Shown: positions 24,532-34,305, numbered from the stretch's first letter. The stretch is DNA of 64,000 nucleotides from Paenibacillus xylanexedens (GCF_007676705.1 NZ_VEBF01000001.1:1798001-1862000), one strand, 5' to 3'. The notes: a model not told the origin generated them from the letters alone. Made by a program: numbers and translations.

Positions 24532-25422
24532 TTAATCCCCATCATAAGCTGATTTTTCGTTCATTTTGAATTGCACCAAGGTAATGACAAAAATGAAAAT
24601 ACCAAGAATCATAGCCATGGCTGACGCATAACCCATCTGAAGGTTACTGAAGGCTTTCTGCCAAATGTAGAAGACAATCGAAGCCGATGAATATTCAGGA
24701 CCACCTGTAGGCGTCATAATGTTCATCTCGGTAAAGATCTGGGAACCGCCAATGATATTCGTAACGACGAGGAAAAAGGTAACAGGCTTCACCATCGGCC
24801 AGGTGATATTGCGGAAAATCTGGAACCCATTGGCTCCATCCAGTTCAGCCGCCTCATAATATGTACGTGATACACTTTGCAGCGCTGCCAGGTACAATAA
24901 CATGGTGTATCCCAAACCTTTCCATACCGTCATAATAATCAGTGCTGGTTTGACTGTGTCTTTGTTCGCGAGCCAGTTGGGACCCTCAATGCCAAACAGG
25001 CCGAGGAACTGGTTCACCAGACCGTAATCCCCGTTATACGCCCAGTTCCACATGATGGACACCGCAGCCAGGGAGGAGATGACCGGAATATAATAAATGA
25101 CACGGAAGGTCGTAGTCCCGGGAATTTTACGATTCAAACCCATAGCCAGCAACAATGCCAGCAAAAGGCCAATCGGGATCCCGAGCATCAGGAAGAATGT
25201 ATTAAACATCGCTTTGTAAAATAAGTCATCCGTTAGCAAGTCCTTGAAGTTGGCCAATCCGATAAAGTTCATCTGCCCCAGTCCATCCCAGTCGGTAAAG
25301 GAACCATAGAAGGAGTAGAGGAATGGGAACATGACAAAGATCAGCAACCCAAGAATCGGAGGTAAGATAAACAGATATCCGTACAGCATCTCTTTGCGAT
25401 ACAAACTCGATTTCGTAATCAC
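24532..25422 (-). CDS. Sugar ABC transporter permease, MalF/AraP type
   Basis: The 296-aa permease begins LYRKEMLYGYLFILPPIL and has about six membrane segments and the EAA loop (YEAAELDGANGFQIFRNITWP). The start is taken as GTG 25422, with AGGGGTG 6 bases upstream; this gives the normal length for MalF-type partners of a MalG permease. Upstream in-frame ATGs would add up to 48 residues unlike the family. It lies between the binding-protein and MalG-type genes, in the usual order. Confidence 0.9.
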   Translation of the reverse strand: MITKSSLYRKEMLYGYLFILPPILGLLIFVMFPFLYSFYGSFTDWDGLGQMNFIGLANFKDLLTDDLFYKAMFNTFFLMLGIPIGLLLALLLAMGLNRKIPGTTTFRVIYYIPVISSLAAVSIMWNWAYNGDYGLVNQFLGLFGIEGPNWLANKDTVKPALIIMTVWKGLGYTMLLYLAALQSVSRTYYEAAELDGANGFQIFRNITWPMVKPVTFFLVVTNIIGGSQIFTEMNIMTPTGGPEYSSASIVFYIWQKAFSNLQMGYASAMAMILGIFIFVITLVQFKMNEKSAYDGD

Positions 25423-25579
25423 GGCGTTCACCCCTGTTTCTAGTATCAGCATGTGGCATTCTTCGATTGAACCTTGCCGATCAACGAATGCCACATGCCC
25501 GTATGGAATCCAATAATACCCAATACGAATGATGCCAGCAGCATGATTGCAGGCTGCCGGCATCACCCTTTCCTATCTA

Positions 25580-26923
25580 CTATTTCTGAGATTTCTGTTC
25601 CTGTTCAACCGCTTTGTCGAGCAGCTTCTGCATTTTTGGCTGTTGCTGCTTCACATAATCTGCGGCTGTAATCTTGCCATCCAATACCGGCTGGATGTCT
25701 GTGAAGAAGAGGTCATACCACTCCGCATTGTACGTGTAGTTACCTGGCAAAGAACGTCCGTAATCCTCTACGATATCAATGAATTCCTGCTTGTTGGATG
25801 GTTTCGTGGATGTATCTTTGGCCCACTCGTCTGCCATATCAAGCAGATTCGGAATCTGTACCTTGGCATCTACCAGTTGCTGCATACTTTCTTTCGAAGC
25901 GGTTAGGTAGTTCACCAATGCTGCCGCTTCTTCCGGATGTTTCGATTTCGCAGATACCCCGATTCCCAGGGAACCAATCCACGTAGCCGACTTGCCAGTC
26001 GATCCCGCAGGGAAAGGTAACAAATCATACTCGAAAGGCAATTTCTCGAATGTACTCATATCCCAAGGACCTACAGGGAAGAAGGCCATTTCGCCTTTCA
26101 TCCAGCGTTGGTACGTATCCAATGTTTGCGCTTCCTCAATGGAAGGTGTAATGTTGTATACGTTCTGCATATCCGCGAAGAATTGCAAAGCTTCTGCGAA
26201 TTTCGGATCATCAATGGTTACCTTCGTTTTGCTCTCATCCAGCCAGTCCCCGCCATTGCTCCATACAAAGGATTGCAGTGCCCACTGTACGTTGAAACCT
26301 GTACCGAATACATCCGGTTTACCGTCCCCGTTGGTATCCTTGGTCGCTTGCTGATTCACCTTAATGAACTCTTCCCATGTATATGGTTTATCCTTGTCAG
26401 GGAGTGGAATGCCTTCTTTTTCAAACAAAGTCTTGTTGTAGCCTAGTGCAAATGGCCCGAGGTCCTTCGGCATGCCGTAGATATCACCCTGTCCTGCCAT
26501 CTTGCCATCATAACGGTATAGATCCACTCCATATTTCCAGATGTTATTCAAATCAACATCCGCATTTTTTTCAATGTAAGGTGTAAGATTCATGAGAACA
26601 TTGCTGTTCACATAGGCCTTAATATCGCCTGGGTTAAAATAAAATACGTCAGGCAAGCTGTTGCCTGTAATTGCCGCTCTCAGCTTGGTTGCATATTGAT
26701 CTGCAGCCGTTACAATAATTTTGACTTTCACACCCGGATGGTCTTCTTCGAATTTCTTGACCACCGCCTGGTATGCTTTCTGCTCATCTGTGCCCCCGCG
26801 GAACATAAACGTTAACTCCTTGTCCCCACTTGCACCGCTGCTTCCTCCTCCGCAGCCCGCAAGTACCAGTGCACTTACCAGCATAAGAAGCATAAATGTG
26901 ACCCAATTCTTTTTCTTTACCAT
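25580..26923 (-). CDS. Sugar ABC transporter substrate-binding lipoprotein
   Basis: The 447-aa family 1 solute-binding protein has a lipoprotein signal with LAGC (Cys24), then a Gly/Ser-rich linker and a MalE-like fold ([35 protein letters not shown]). It should capture arabino-oligosaccharides for the MalFG-type permeases that follow. A cre-like site lies 24 bp upstream of the ATG, where CcpA binding would block transcription. Confidence 0.92.
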   Translation of the reverse strand: MVKKKNWVTFMLLMLVSALVLAGCGGGSSGASGDKELTFMFRGGTDEQKAYQAVVKKFEEDHPGVKVKIIVTAADQYATKLRAAITGNSLPDVFYFNPGDIKAYVNSNVLMNLTPYIEKNADVDLNNIWKYGVDLYRYDGKMAGQGDIYGMPKDLGPFALGYNKTLFEKEGIPLPDKDKPYTWEEFIKVNQQATKDTNGDGKPDVFGTGFNVQWALQSFVWSNGGDWLDESKTKVTIDDPKFAEALQFFADMQNVYNITPSIEEAQTLDTYQRWMKGEMAFFPVGPWDMSTFEKLPFEYDLLPFPAGSTGKSATWIGSLGIGVSAKSKHPEEAAALVNYLTASKESMQQLVDAKVQIPNLLDMADEWAKDTSTKPSNKQEFIDIVEDYGRSLPGNYTYNAEWYDLFFTDIQPVLDGKITAADYVKQQQPKMQKLLDKAVEQEQKSQK

Positions 26924-26946
26924 CTGAACCCCTCCTGATCTGGATT

Positions 26947-26960
26947 TGTAACCGTATTCA
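26947..26960 (-). promoter_or_regulatory. Candidate cre (CcpA) site before the arabinan transporter operon
   Basis: Read on the minus strand, TGAATACGGTTACA matches 13 of 14 positions of the cre consensus TGWAANCGNTWNCA. It sits just upstream of the binding-protein gene, consistent with catabolite repression. Confidence 0.5.
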
Positions 26961-27054
26961 ATTGGATGAAATAAGATTTCTGTTGTTAATTTATCAAATC
27001 CAGATCACTTTAGTCAACACTTTTATAAAACATTTTATATTTATCTAAAATAAA

Positions 27055-28032
27055 TCAATACTTCGGCCATCCATTAGCGTCCCACAACAAGTCATTAATC
27101 AGCAATTTTGGATTGCCATTATCCTCTGCATCATAGGCGTGTCGTGCAATGACATTCCCGTTATACACGTCCTGACCACCTGGACCTTTCCATTTCACAT
27201 TGCCTGTATCCAGTACCGTTCCGCCGCCATTCAGCATATTCACTCCGTTTTTATCCACATAAGGGCCTGTAATACTGGTAGAACGTCCATAGACCATTTT
27301 GTAGGTACTGTTCACCCCTTGGCAGCAAGAATCGATTGAAGCAAACAGGTAATAGTATCCGCCACGATATACGACACTTGGCCCTTCAATAGCACCCCCG
27401 TTATTCGGACGTGCAGCAATGGAAGTTATACTTCCCGTCGGTTTCATCGTGTTTTTGTCCAGCTTGACAATCTTCAGACCGCTCCAGAAAGAACCAAAGG
27501 CCAGCCACGGATTACCTGAAGCATCAATGACCAGATTCGGATCAATCGCATTATAATTATTGGCGGTCGTGGACTGAAGTACCAATCCTTCATCCTTCCA
27601 CTGCCCTGCTCCAATGCTGTTCGCAGACGCAAGACCAATCGCAGACCGATTGGAACCAAAGGTGGATATTGAATAATAAAGCCACACTTTGCCGTTGTAC
27701 TGTTCTATGTCTGGTGCCCATACATCCAATCCGCTTTGTCCTGGAACAGCAGAAGCCCACCAGGATGGCTTACTTAAGAAGATTTGTGGAACACGATACC
27801 AGGACGATCCATTATCCGATTTCAATACTTGAATGCCCGGGCCGGTTGAGAAGGTATACCAGGAACTGCCCTCTTTGATAATTGACGGATCATGAACCGC
27901 GATATCTCCGGTCAGATTCCAGAACGCCGCCAAAGCTTTTGACTGACCTGCCAGCAGTAATACCATCACAAGGAATGCCGGTAACGCCATGCGTTTCCAC
28001 TTAAACCTCTTCACATTGCTTAACTTTTCCAA
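27055..28032 (-). CDS. Secreted GH43 endo-1,5-alpha-L-arabinanase
   Basis: The 325-aa exported enzyme cleaves linear arabinan into oligosaccharides. A signal peptide (about residues 1-35, KWKRMALPAFLVMVLLLAG, cut near KALA) precedes the five-bladed propeller with base Asp about 48 (AVHDPSII), Asp in YNAIDPNLV and acid Glu in AIEGPSVVY. The size matches single-domain AbnA-type arabinanases. A TTG start at 28032 is chosen, 5 bases after GGTGGAG; a GTG at 28044 is possible but overlaps that site. It is divergent from the regulator at 28366 and upstream of the transporter operon; a cre-like site lies between the divergent genes. Confidence 0.9.
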   Translation of the reverse strand: MEKLSNVKRFKWKRMALPAFLVMVLLLAGQSKALAAFWNLTGDIAVHDPSIIKEGSSWYTFSTGPGIQVLKSDNGSSWYRVPQIFLSKPSWWASAVPGQSGLDVWAPDIEQYNGKVWLYYSISTFGSNRSAIGLASANSIGAGQWKDEGLVLQSTTANNYNAIDPNLVIDASGNPWLAFGSFWSGLKIVKLDKNTMKPTGSITSIAARPNNGGAIEGPSVVYRGGYYYLFASIDSCCQGVNSTYKMVYGRSTSITGPYVDKNGVNMLNGGGTVLDTGNVKWKGPGGQDVYNGNVIARHAYDAEDNGNPKLLINDLLWDANGWPKY

Positions 28033-28109
28033 ACCGAACTCCACCTTTCCTGATCAAATGGTTAATTAGGTTCATGAAGTAATGAATCAATTTAGGTATA
28101 ATAGGATTA

Positions 28110-28123
28110 TAAAAGCGGTTACA
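28110..28123 (+). promoter_or_regulatory. Candidate cre site in the arabinanase/regulator divergent region
   Basis: TAAAAGCGGTTACA matches 13 of 14 positions of the cre consensus. The 333-bp region (28033-28365) also holds a TATAAT at 28097-28102. It must contain the promoters of both divergent genes. Confidence 0.5.
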
Positions 28124-28365
28124 TGACATTTCAATGGTATATTTCAAATATATGTGAACTGATTAACACTTATTTTGACCGGAATAGTGAACAAAATATA
28201 GATTATATTTTCGTATTTGCGCTATACACAAGGGTTTTGGCTTCTATTTCTCCACCCTTCCCTTCCATGAGGGAATGATTTATAATTATCTGAAATAAAA
28301 CATATAAATGTGCAAATGTCTGTTTCGAAGAGACTTTGTTCAGAACGGGGAAAGGAAATCCACCT

Positions 28366-29283
28366 ATGATTTATATTAAAGATCTGATGTCGGGTGTGAA
28401 TATCTTCAAAGCGCTCAGTTCGGAAATCCGGATTCAGATCATTGAGCTGCTGGCCAAGAACCAAAGTCTTAATCTCAATGATCTTGCAACCAAACTCGGA
28501 CTCAGCAATGGTGCCATCACGATGCATATCAAGAAGCTCGAAGAAAGCGGATTGATCGAAATCAACACCGCTGTTGGCAAGCATGGAATTCAGAAAATAT
28601 GTTATCTCAATGAGGAAAAATTGATGGTTGATCTGCGTTCACAGGAGATTAACAATCGTTACGAGGTGGAGATTCAGGTAGGGCATTACAGCGATTATCA
28701 GGCTGCACCTACATGTGGTCTCGCTACCCGAGACAGTATTGTTGGAGAATTCGATGATCCGCGGTACTTTGCTGATCCACTGCGGATTGATGCGGAGATG
28801 ATCTGGCTGGCTGAAGGTTATCTGGAGTATCGAATTCCCAACTATCTCAAGCCTAATCAGTCGTTTAGCGAAATTCAGTTGTCGATGGAACTGGGTTCGG
28901 AAGCGCCTGGCTTTTGTGACAATTACCCTTCGGATATTTATTTCTATGTCAATGGGATTGAGATTGGCTGCTGGACGAGTCCGGGGGATTTTGGCAATAC
29001 ACGCGGTACCTTCAATCCGGAATGGTGGCCTCCCCATCTGAATCAGTACGGCATGCTGAAGCTGATCCGAATCACGCAGGAAGGCAGTTATATTGATGGG
29101 TGTCGTATCTCGGATGTAACGCTTGACCAGATCGGGCTGGATTACAAAAGCGATATTCACTTCCGCATTGCGGTTACCGATGGACCTCTTAACAAACGCG
29201 GTTTAACGATCTTCGGCAAAAACTTTGGCAATTACGGACAGAACCTGCTCGCCCGCGTTCTCTATAACGTGCAAGAGGAATAG
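28366..29283 (+). CDS. ArsR-type HTH regulator with conserved C-terminal beta domain (paralogue 1)
   Basis: The 305-aa regulator has an N-terminal winged helix (about residues 12-85: FKALSSEIRIQIIELLAKN, LSNGAITMHIKKLEESGLI). Its roughly 200-residue C-terminal domain is shared with the protein at 56243: PTCGLAT, FDDPRYF, LGSEAPG, YPSDI, WTSPGD, NQYGMLK and a final FGNYGQN. The domain looks beta-rich and may bind a sugar; that is inference. ATG 28366 is chosen over 28336 because GAAAGGAAA precedes it. Its position, divergent from the endo-arabinanase, suggests control of the arabinan operon. The paralogue sits in the same relation to a GH51 arabinofuranosidase. Confidence 0.8.
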   Translation: MIYIKDLMSGVNIFKALSSEIRIQIIELLAKNQSLNLNDLATKLGLSNGAITMHIKKLEESGLIEINTAVGKHGIQKICYLNEEKLMVDLRSQEINNRYEVEIQVGHYSDYQAAPTCGLATRDSIVGEFDDPRYFADPLRIDAEMIWLAEGYLEYRIPNYLKPNQSFSEIQLSMELGSEAPGFCDNYPSDIYFYVNGIEIGCWTSPGDFGNTRGTFNPEWWPPHLNQYGMLKLIRITQEGSYIDGCRISDVTLDQIGLDYKSDIHFRIAVTDGPLNKRGLTIFGKNFGNYGQNLLARVLYNVQEE

Positions 29284-29378
29284 AGCCCACTCTGACTAAA
29301 TGCCCGAAATAAAAGCTCAACAGAACTGCCAAGATACCTAAGATACCTGCTCTTCTACACAACAATAATGTGCCTTAG

Positions 29379-29409
29379 AAAGAGTGCGATCCAGCACTCT
29401 TTTTTTGTT
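29379..29409 (+). terminator. Terminator of the arabinan regulator gene
   Basis: AAAGAGTGC and GCACTCTTT form a perfect 9-bp stem with a 6-base loop followed by a T-run. Confidence 0.9.
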
Positions 29410-29558
29410 GTTTCATCCCGACCAATCCCTTGTTCATTCAGGCTGGAACAAAACATAGTAGATTATATTGACCAGCTGTAGTCATCCATCTTGTTCACTG
29501 TGTCGTGATATAATAATGGCCTGGAATGACAATATGGAAAAACGGGCGGGGATAGCTT

Positions 29559-30476
29559 TTGAAATTGGAGCGATTAATCTCAATCATATATAAACTGCTG
29601 AATCACGAAGTGTTGTCGGCTTCCACTCTGGCGGAAGAGTTTCAGGTGTCCCCAAGAACGATCTATCGGGATATTGATGTGATCTGCGCAGCCGGCTTTC
29701 CGGTCGTCTCCCATCAGGGACTTAAAGGCGGATATGGCATGATGGACGGATATAAAATGGATAAGAGCCTGCTCGGTTCTTATGATGTTGATGCCCTGAT
29801 TACGGTCCTTAGCAGTCTATCGACGGTATTCGAAGATGCACGTGCACAGGGAACCATTGAACGTCTGCAGACGATTGGATCCGAGCATCAGAATCCAAGT
29901 CTATCCGTGGATTTGGAGACTCGCCGAACAGAGCCTGATGCGCTTCCTCATCTCCGTACAGGGATTACGAAGCATCAAGTTGTGCGTTTTGACTACATCA
30001 ATACGAAAAATGAACATATAACGCGCCATCTGGAACCGGTAAAACTTCATTTTAAATATCGTAATTGGTACGTTTATGGATTTTGCCAGACAAGGCAGGA
30101 TTATCGAGAGTTTCGACTATCCCGGATGATGAATGTGAGCCTGACATCGGAACACTTTCAACCACATCTTGAGCTTCCTCAGGCGACTGTGGTGTCAGAT
30201 CCGTCATGGCAAGATCAGATTAGTGATGTTGTATTTCGGGTGAAACCGGAAGCGCTCGCGGAAGCTCTGGATCATTTTCAACAGGCGGATAAGCAATTTC
30301 ACGAGGATGGAAGTATGACGATGCGTATTCAGGTCCATCGGCCGTTACAAGCCAAGTGGTTATGGTCGTTTCTGCTTAGTTTGGGCAGCGGCGCCGAGGT
30401 GTTTGAACCGATTGAATTACGCAGCATCCTGAAAGAACAACTTCGTAACGCGCTTAACCTCTATGAAGAAGTATGA
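29559..30476 (+). CDS. YafY-family HTH/WYL transcriptional regulator
   Basis: The 305-aa regulator has a DeoR-like N-terminal winged helix (about residues 3-60: LISIIYKLLNHEVLSASTLA, SPRTIYRDIDVI) and a WYL domain (about 135-220: FDYINTKNEHITRHLEPVKL, YVYGFCQTRQDYREF). It begins with TTG after GGGGATAG. DinB and YdeI-type genes follow on the same strand after a terminator, so it may act on them. The stop codon lies inside the terminator stem. Confidence 0.87.
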   Translation: MKLERLISIIYKLLNHEVLSASTLAEEFQVSPRTIYRDIDVICAAGFPVVSHQGLKGGYGMMDGYKMDKSLLGSYDVDALITVLSSLSTVFEDARAQGTIERLQTIGSEHQNPSLSVDLETRRTEPDALPHLRTGITKHQVVRFDYINTKNEHITRHLEPVKLHFKYRNWYVYGFCQTRQDYREFRLSRMMNVSLTSEHFQPHLELPQATVVSDPSWQDQISDVVFRVKPEALAEALDHFQQADKQFHEDGSMTMRIQVHRPLQAKWLWSFLLSLGSGAEVFEPIELRSILKEQLRNALNLYEEV

Positions 30477-30503
30477 CACGCTGTTGTCATACTTCTTTTT
30501 TTA
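30468..30503 (+). terminator. Terminator overlapping the YafY-family stop codon
   Basis: GAAGTATGACA and TGTCATACTTC form a perfect 11-bp stem, then TTTTTTTT. The stop codon (30474-30476) is in the 5' arm. Confidence 0.9.
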
Positions 30504-30558
30504 TAATGATCTCAGTAAGTAACCAAATCCCTCGCCAAATCAAAGGAGACGATCATTA

Positions 30559-31068
30559 ATGAGTCAACCGGAGCAAATGTATAACTACCACACATGGGCC
30601 ACTCAAACCATCCTGAGCAGAATCAAGGAACTGCCCTCTTCCGTACTGAGTCAGGAAGTGAATAGTTCGTTCCCAACCATCGCTCATGCCCTCAGCCATA
30701 TCTATGCCGTGGATAAGATGTGGTATCTGGTGTTAACGGACACCGGCATGCCCGAGGCACTGCAAGCATGCATACCTCTCAATAGTGAGATACACGGTTC
30801 AATAGATGAGTACATCCAATGTTTTGCCGACTTGTCGGTACAATACAGGGAGTGGCTCCAAGGCCAGACGGATCTGGAAAAAACCGTTCTGCTCGATAAT
30901 CCATTTGCCGGAGTCCGCGAAACCAGCTTATCGGAAATGGTATTCCATCTGGTGAATCACGGGACCTACCACCGAGGCAATGTGTCTACTATGCTGCGTC
31001 AATTGGGGCACGTCTCCATCATGAACGACTATTCTCTCTTCTGGTATCAAGAACCGGCTCAAGTATAG
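30559..31068 (+). CDS. DinB-family four-helix protein
   Basis: The 169-aa protein has the DinB/YfiT-type four-helix fold: an N-terminal MYNYHTWATQTIL helix, a metal-binding His in PTIAHALSHIYAVDKMWY, and the C-terminal pair in HLVNHGTYHRGNV. Members are putative metal-dependent transferases or hydrolases; some are DNA-damage inducible, but no LexA-like box is seen here. AAAGGAG precedes the ATG. The YdeI-type gene follows 11 bp later, so they are probably co-transcribed. Confidence 0.9.
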   Translation: MSQPEQMYNYHTWATQTILSRIKELPSSVLSQEVNSSFPTIAHALSHIYAVDKMWYLVLTDTGMPEALQACIPLNSEIHGSIDEYIQCFADLSVQYREWLQGQTDLEKTVLLDNPFAGVRETSLSEMVFHLVNHGTYHRGNVSTMLRQLGHVSIMNDYSLFWYQEPAQV

Positions 31069-31079
31069 GCAACGATTCG

Positions 31080-31649
31080 ATGGAAAATGTACATTGTATC
31101 CCCGTGACATCGAGGGAGGAATTGAGAAATTGGTTACAGGAGCACGGAAAATTCCAGCGTTCTTGCTGGGTCATTGTAAGCATGAAACCTACTCCTGATA
31201 CCCTGCTGTACTTGGACGTGGTTGAGGAGTCGCTATGCTTCGGCTGGATCGATGGTGTCAAAAAGAAAATATCCGAGACCCAATTGGCACAGAGATTATC
31301 TCCTCGAAGCAAACGTAGTTCATGGACTGAATTGAACAAGGAACGTGTCCGTCGTCTTGAAAAGTTGGGCTTAATGCATGACGAAGGTAGAAAGGTTCTT
31401 CCTGTGATGGACCCGAATGCTTTCATTATCGATGGTGTGATCGAACAAAGGCTGAAAGAGGACCAACAGGTGTATGCGAACTTCATGGCCTTCCCTGCCC
31501 TGTATAAAAACGTTCGGATTGATACGATCCAAAGTGTAAAAGATCAGCCAGCATTATTCCAGAGCAGATTGGATAAATTCATAACCAACACGAAGGAAAA
31601 TAAAATGTACGGTCAATGGCATGACAACGGACGCCTTCTGGATGATTAA
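31080..31649 (+). CDS. YdeI/OmpD-associated family protein
   Basis: The 189-aa protein resembles the YdeI/OmpD-associated (bacteriocin-protection) family: an N-terminal region with ELRNWLQEHGKFQRSCWVIV, the conserved VVEESLCFGWIDGVKKK and RLSPRSKRSSWTELNKERV. Biochemical function is unknown. It follows the DinB gene after 11 bp with only a weak ribosome binding site, so translational coupling is possible. The strand ends at a shared terminator. Confidence 0.83.
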   Translation: MENVHCIPVTSREELRNWLQEHGKFQRSCWVIVSMKPTPDTLLYLDVVEESLCFGWIDGVKKKISETQLAQRLSPRSKRSSWTELNKERVRRLEKLGLMHDEGRKVLPVMDPNAFIIDGVIEQRLKEDQQVYANFMAFPALYKNVRIDTIQSVKDQPALFQSRLDKFITNTKENKMYGQWHDNGRLLDD

Positions 31650-31666
31650 AGTGTCCCTGAGACAGC

Positions 31667-31698
31667 AAACAGGACCTCCTTTGAGGAGGCCCTGTTTT
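31667..31698. terminator. Bidirectional terminator between YdeI-type and AraC genes
   Basis: AAACAGG.CCTCC and GGAGG.CCTGTTT pair with one mismatch around a 5-base loop. The plus-strand side ends TTTT. Confidence 0.85.
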
Positions 31699-31712
31699 GA
31701 TGTTTCCCATAT

Positions 31713-32600
31713 TTAATGATTCTGCCTGTATGTTTTGGGAGACTCGCCAAAAGCTTTCTTAAACTGACGGGTGAAATAATTACTATCGTTAAACCCGCAT
31801 TCATACGAAATTTCCGTAATGGACAGGTTCCCGTTTTTCAGCAGATGACAAGCCTTTTCCAGACGCAACTTCTGCAGATAAGAGATCGGAGTCATCTGAT
31901 AATAGGATCGAAAAATCCGATTCAGATGCCTAATTGAAATATTCGACTTCCCCGCAATGTCCTCCAGCGACAATGGCTCCAGATAATGATCTTCAATATA
32001 TGAAATGGCATTCGCCAAATGCATCAGATTGTTGCCCTCTATACCCTTTTCCTGCGTATCATATTGCCTCGACAAATATACAACCATCTCCGTAAGACGT
32101 GAGATCAACATCGTCTGATACCCTTGCTGTTTATTGTGATATTCCTCAATCATGAACGATATCAGTGATTCTACATACTCCAGACTTGCAATGGATAACG
32201 CCAGTTTACTGGGAAATGAGTGGGTATTACGATAAAACGGTTCCAAAACAAACAGTGCCTGGAAGCCATTGGATTTCCTCAGATCTGGCCCAGCCGAAGC
32301 AAGCATCTCGGGACTGAACATAACGTTACAGATCCTAAAATCATGAGGGTCTTTATACGCATGATGGGTGTCGCCATTGATCACAAACGCGTTTCCTTTT
32401 TTGATAAAAAATTCTTCGGTGTTCACCACATGAGTTGCATGACCATTCAGGACAATCACAAGTTCCGTAAAATCCATATGATTATGAAGCTCCATGTCCT
32501 CAACGTGTCCACCGTACTGAATAAAAAACGGAAACTGTTGATGATCTGAAGTAAACCATCTCAAATATGCATTACTCAAAGCATTCCCCTCCACGAACAT
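31713..32600 (-). CDS. AraC-family transcriptional regulator with cupin sensor domain
   Basis: The 295-aa cytoplasmic regulator has an N-terminal cupin-type ligand domain (about residues 15-150: ELHNHMDFTELVIVLNGHAT, GDTHHAYKDPHDF) and two C-terminal AraC helix-turn-helix motifs (about 195-293: EPLSLEDIAGKSNISIRHLN, SITEISYECGFNDSNYFTRQ). It resembles RhaS-type sugar regulators. It is divergent from the GH43 gene at 32747, 146 bp away, and probably activates it in response to a pentose or oligosaccharide. Confidence 0.9.
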   Translation of the reverse strand: MFVEGNALSNAYLRWFTSDHQQFPFFIQYGGHVEDMELHNHMDFTELVIVLNGHATHVVNTEEFFIKKGNAFVINGDTHHAYKDPHDFRICNVMFSPEMLASAGPDLRKSNGFQALFVLEPFYRNTHSFPSKLALSIASLEYVESLISFMIEEYHNKQQGYQTMLISRLTEMVVYLSRQYDTQEKGIEGNNLMHLANAISYIEDHYLEPLSLEDIAGKSNISIRHLNRIFRSYYQMTPISYLQKLRLEKACHLLKNGNLSITEISYECGFNDSNYFTRQFKKAFGESPKTYRQNH

Positions 32601-32746
32601 TGTTGGGTTGAATGTCTATATCATGCTATTCCAAGACCGAAAAATCAAGGTGCAATATACTTAAAAACGTTATAATTCGCCTTGTAGCAGGGATTTTCAA
32701 TGTGTCCAGATTCGTACTAAACTCTCTCAATGAATAGGAGTATAAC

Positions 32747-34264
32747 ATGATGAAATATACCAATCCGGTGATTCCGGGTTTTTATCCAGATCCAAGTATC
32801 TGCCGTGTAGATGAAGACTATTACCTGGTGACGAGTACATTTGAATATTTTCCGGGTGTACCGCTCTTTCACAGCAAAGACCTCGTGAACTGGCGACAGA
32901 TCGGTCATGTCCTTACTACCCCAGAACAACTTCCTCTAGCGAATGCAGGCAGCTCTGGCGGTATTTATGCTCCAACACTCAGGTATCATGATGGCTGGTT
33001 CTATATGACAACAACCAATGTAAGCGGCGGTGGAAATCTATATGTACGCAGCACCCAACCCGAAGGGCCATGGTCTGCTCCCATCTTTGTTGATCAAGAT
33101 GGTATAGATCCCTCTTTTCTATTTGACGAAGATGGTCGTGTGTATTTTCAAACTGCCTGTAATGGAAATGAAGGCGAGGGCATCTATCAGTGTGAGATAG
33201 ATATCAAGACCGGAGCCAAACTAACCAATAGCCGATTGATCTGGAACGGAACCGGAGGAGCAGCCCCCGAAGCTCCCCACCTGTACAAAATAAACGACTT
33301 CTACTATTTGATGATCGCCGAAGGTGGAACCGAGTATGGTCATATGGAGACCATTGCTCGGAGTACAGATCCATACGGACCATTTGATCCGTGTCCTCAT
33401 AATCCGATTCTGTCCAATCGAAGCATGAAATCCAGTATCCATGCAACCGGTCATGCAGACCTTGTCCAGATTCAGGATGGAAGCTGGTGGGCCGTATGTC
33501 TTGGCCTTCGTCCAGCAGGTTACCCTATGCGACACCATCTGGGACGCGAAACCTTCCTGGCACCTGTCACTTGGACGAATGACGGTTGGCCGATGATCGG
33601 TGTGGACGGACATATTGAGCCGGAGATGGCCGGACCTTCGTTGCCTGAGCACCCTTGGTCACCTCAGGCTATCCGGGATCATTTTGACGAACCAACATTG
33701 GACATGAACTGGATCTTCTTGCGGAACCCAGATCCAGATAGTTGGACGCTCACAGAAAATCCCGGGCAACTCATCCTGCGGGGTAACCCGATTTCTCTCG
33801 ATGATGGAAGAAATCCAGCCTTTGTCGGGCGTCGCTTGAGCCATTTCCTATGCAACATGGCAGCCGAGCTGCATTATGAGCCAGGTGCGAGCGGCGGTGA
33901 AGCTGGATTAACCGTATTTATGAATAATAAATATCATTATGACTTGGCTGTAACACAGATCGACGGTCAGAAGAAAATCATGCTGCGGCGAACGGTCGGC
34001 TCTCTACGAACTGAACAGATTCTTGACTGTGAGCAGGGTCCGATTGTTTTACAGATCAAGGCCGACCGGAATCACTTTACGTTCCTCTACCAGCAAGGCT
34101 CATCCGATGCTATCGAAGTAGGTTCGGGTGAAACCCATCTGTTGTCTACTGAAGTGGCAAGTGGTTTTACAGGTGTCATTATAGCCATGTATGCCTATGA
34201 TCCATCGGGGGAACGCCCCCCTGCAGGTTTCGACTGGTTCGACTATGAACCTCTGGATGAATAA
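32747..34264 (+). CDS. GH43 beta-xylosidase/alpha-L-arabinofuranosidase with C-terminal beta-sandwich
   Basis: The 505-aa enzyme lacks a signal peptide and is probably cytoplasmic. The GH43 propeller (about residues 1-310) has base Asp15 (GFYPDPSICR), Asp in DGIDPSFLF and acid Glu in AAPEAPHLYK. A C-terminal beta-sandwich (about 320-505: NPAFVGRRLSHFLCNMAAEL, GVIIAMYAYD) is the domain seen in XynB-type xylosidases, where it completes the active site. It starts ATG ATG, 6 bases after AGGAG. Divergent from an AraC regulator, it would hydrolyse xylo- or arabino-oligosaccharides. The specificity is not resolved. Confidence 0.92.
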   Translation: MMKYTNPVIPGFYPDPSICRVDEDYYLVTSTFEYFPGVPLFHSKDLVNWRQIGHVLTTPEQLPLANAGSSGGIYAPTLRYHDGWFYMTTTNVSGGGNLYVRSTQPEGPWSAPIFVDQDGIDPSFLFDEDGRVYFQTACNGNEGEGIYQCEIDIKTGAKLTNSRLIWNGTGGAAPEAPHLYKINDFYYLMIAEGGTEYGHMETIARSTDPYGPFDPCPHNPILSNRSMKSSIHATGHADLVQIQDGSWWAVCLGLRPAGYPMRHHLGRETFLAPVTWTNDGWPMIGVDGHIEPEMAGPSLPEHPWSPQAIRDHFDEPTLDMNWIFLRNPDPDSWTLTENPGQLILRGNPISLDDGRNPAFVGRRLSHFLCNMAAELHYEPGASGGEAGLTVFMNNKYHYDLAVTQIDGQKKIMLRRTVGSLRTEQILDCEQGPIVLQIKADRNHFTFLYQQGSSDAIEVGSGETHLLSTEVASGFTGVIIAMYAYDPSGERPPAGFDWFDYEPLDE

Positions 34265-34305
34265 TCGTTTTAACTCCTAAACTTAATATATGTTCGACTA
34301 TAATT

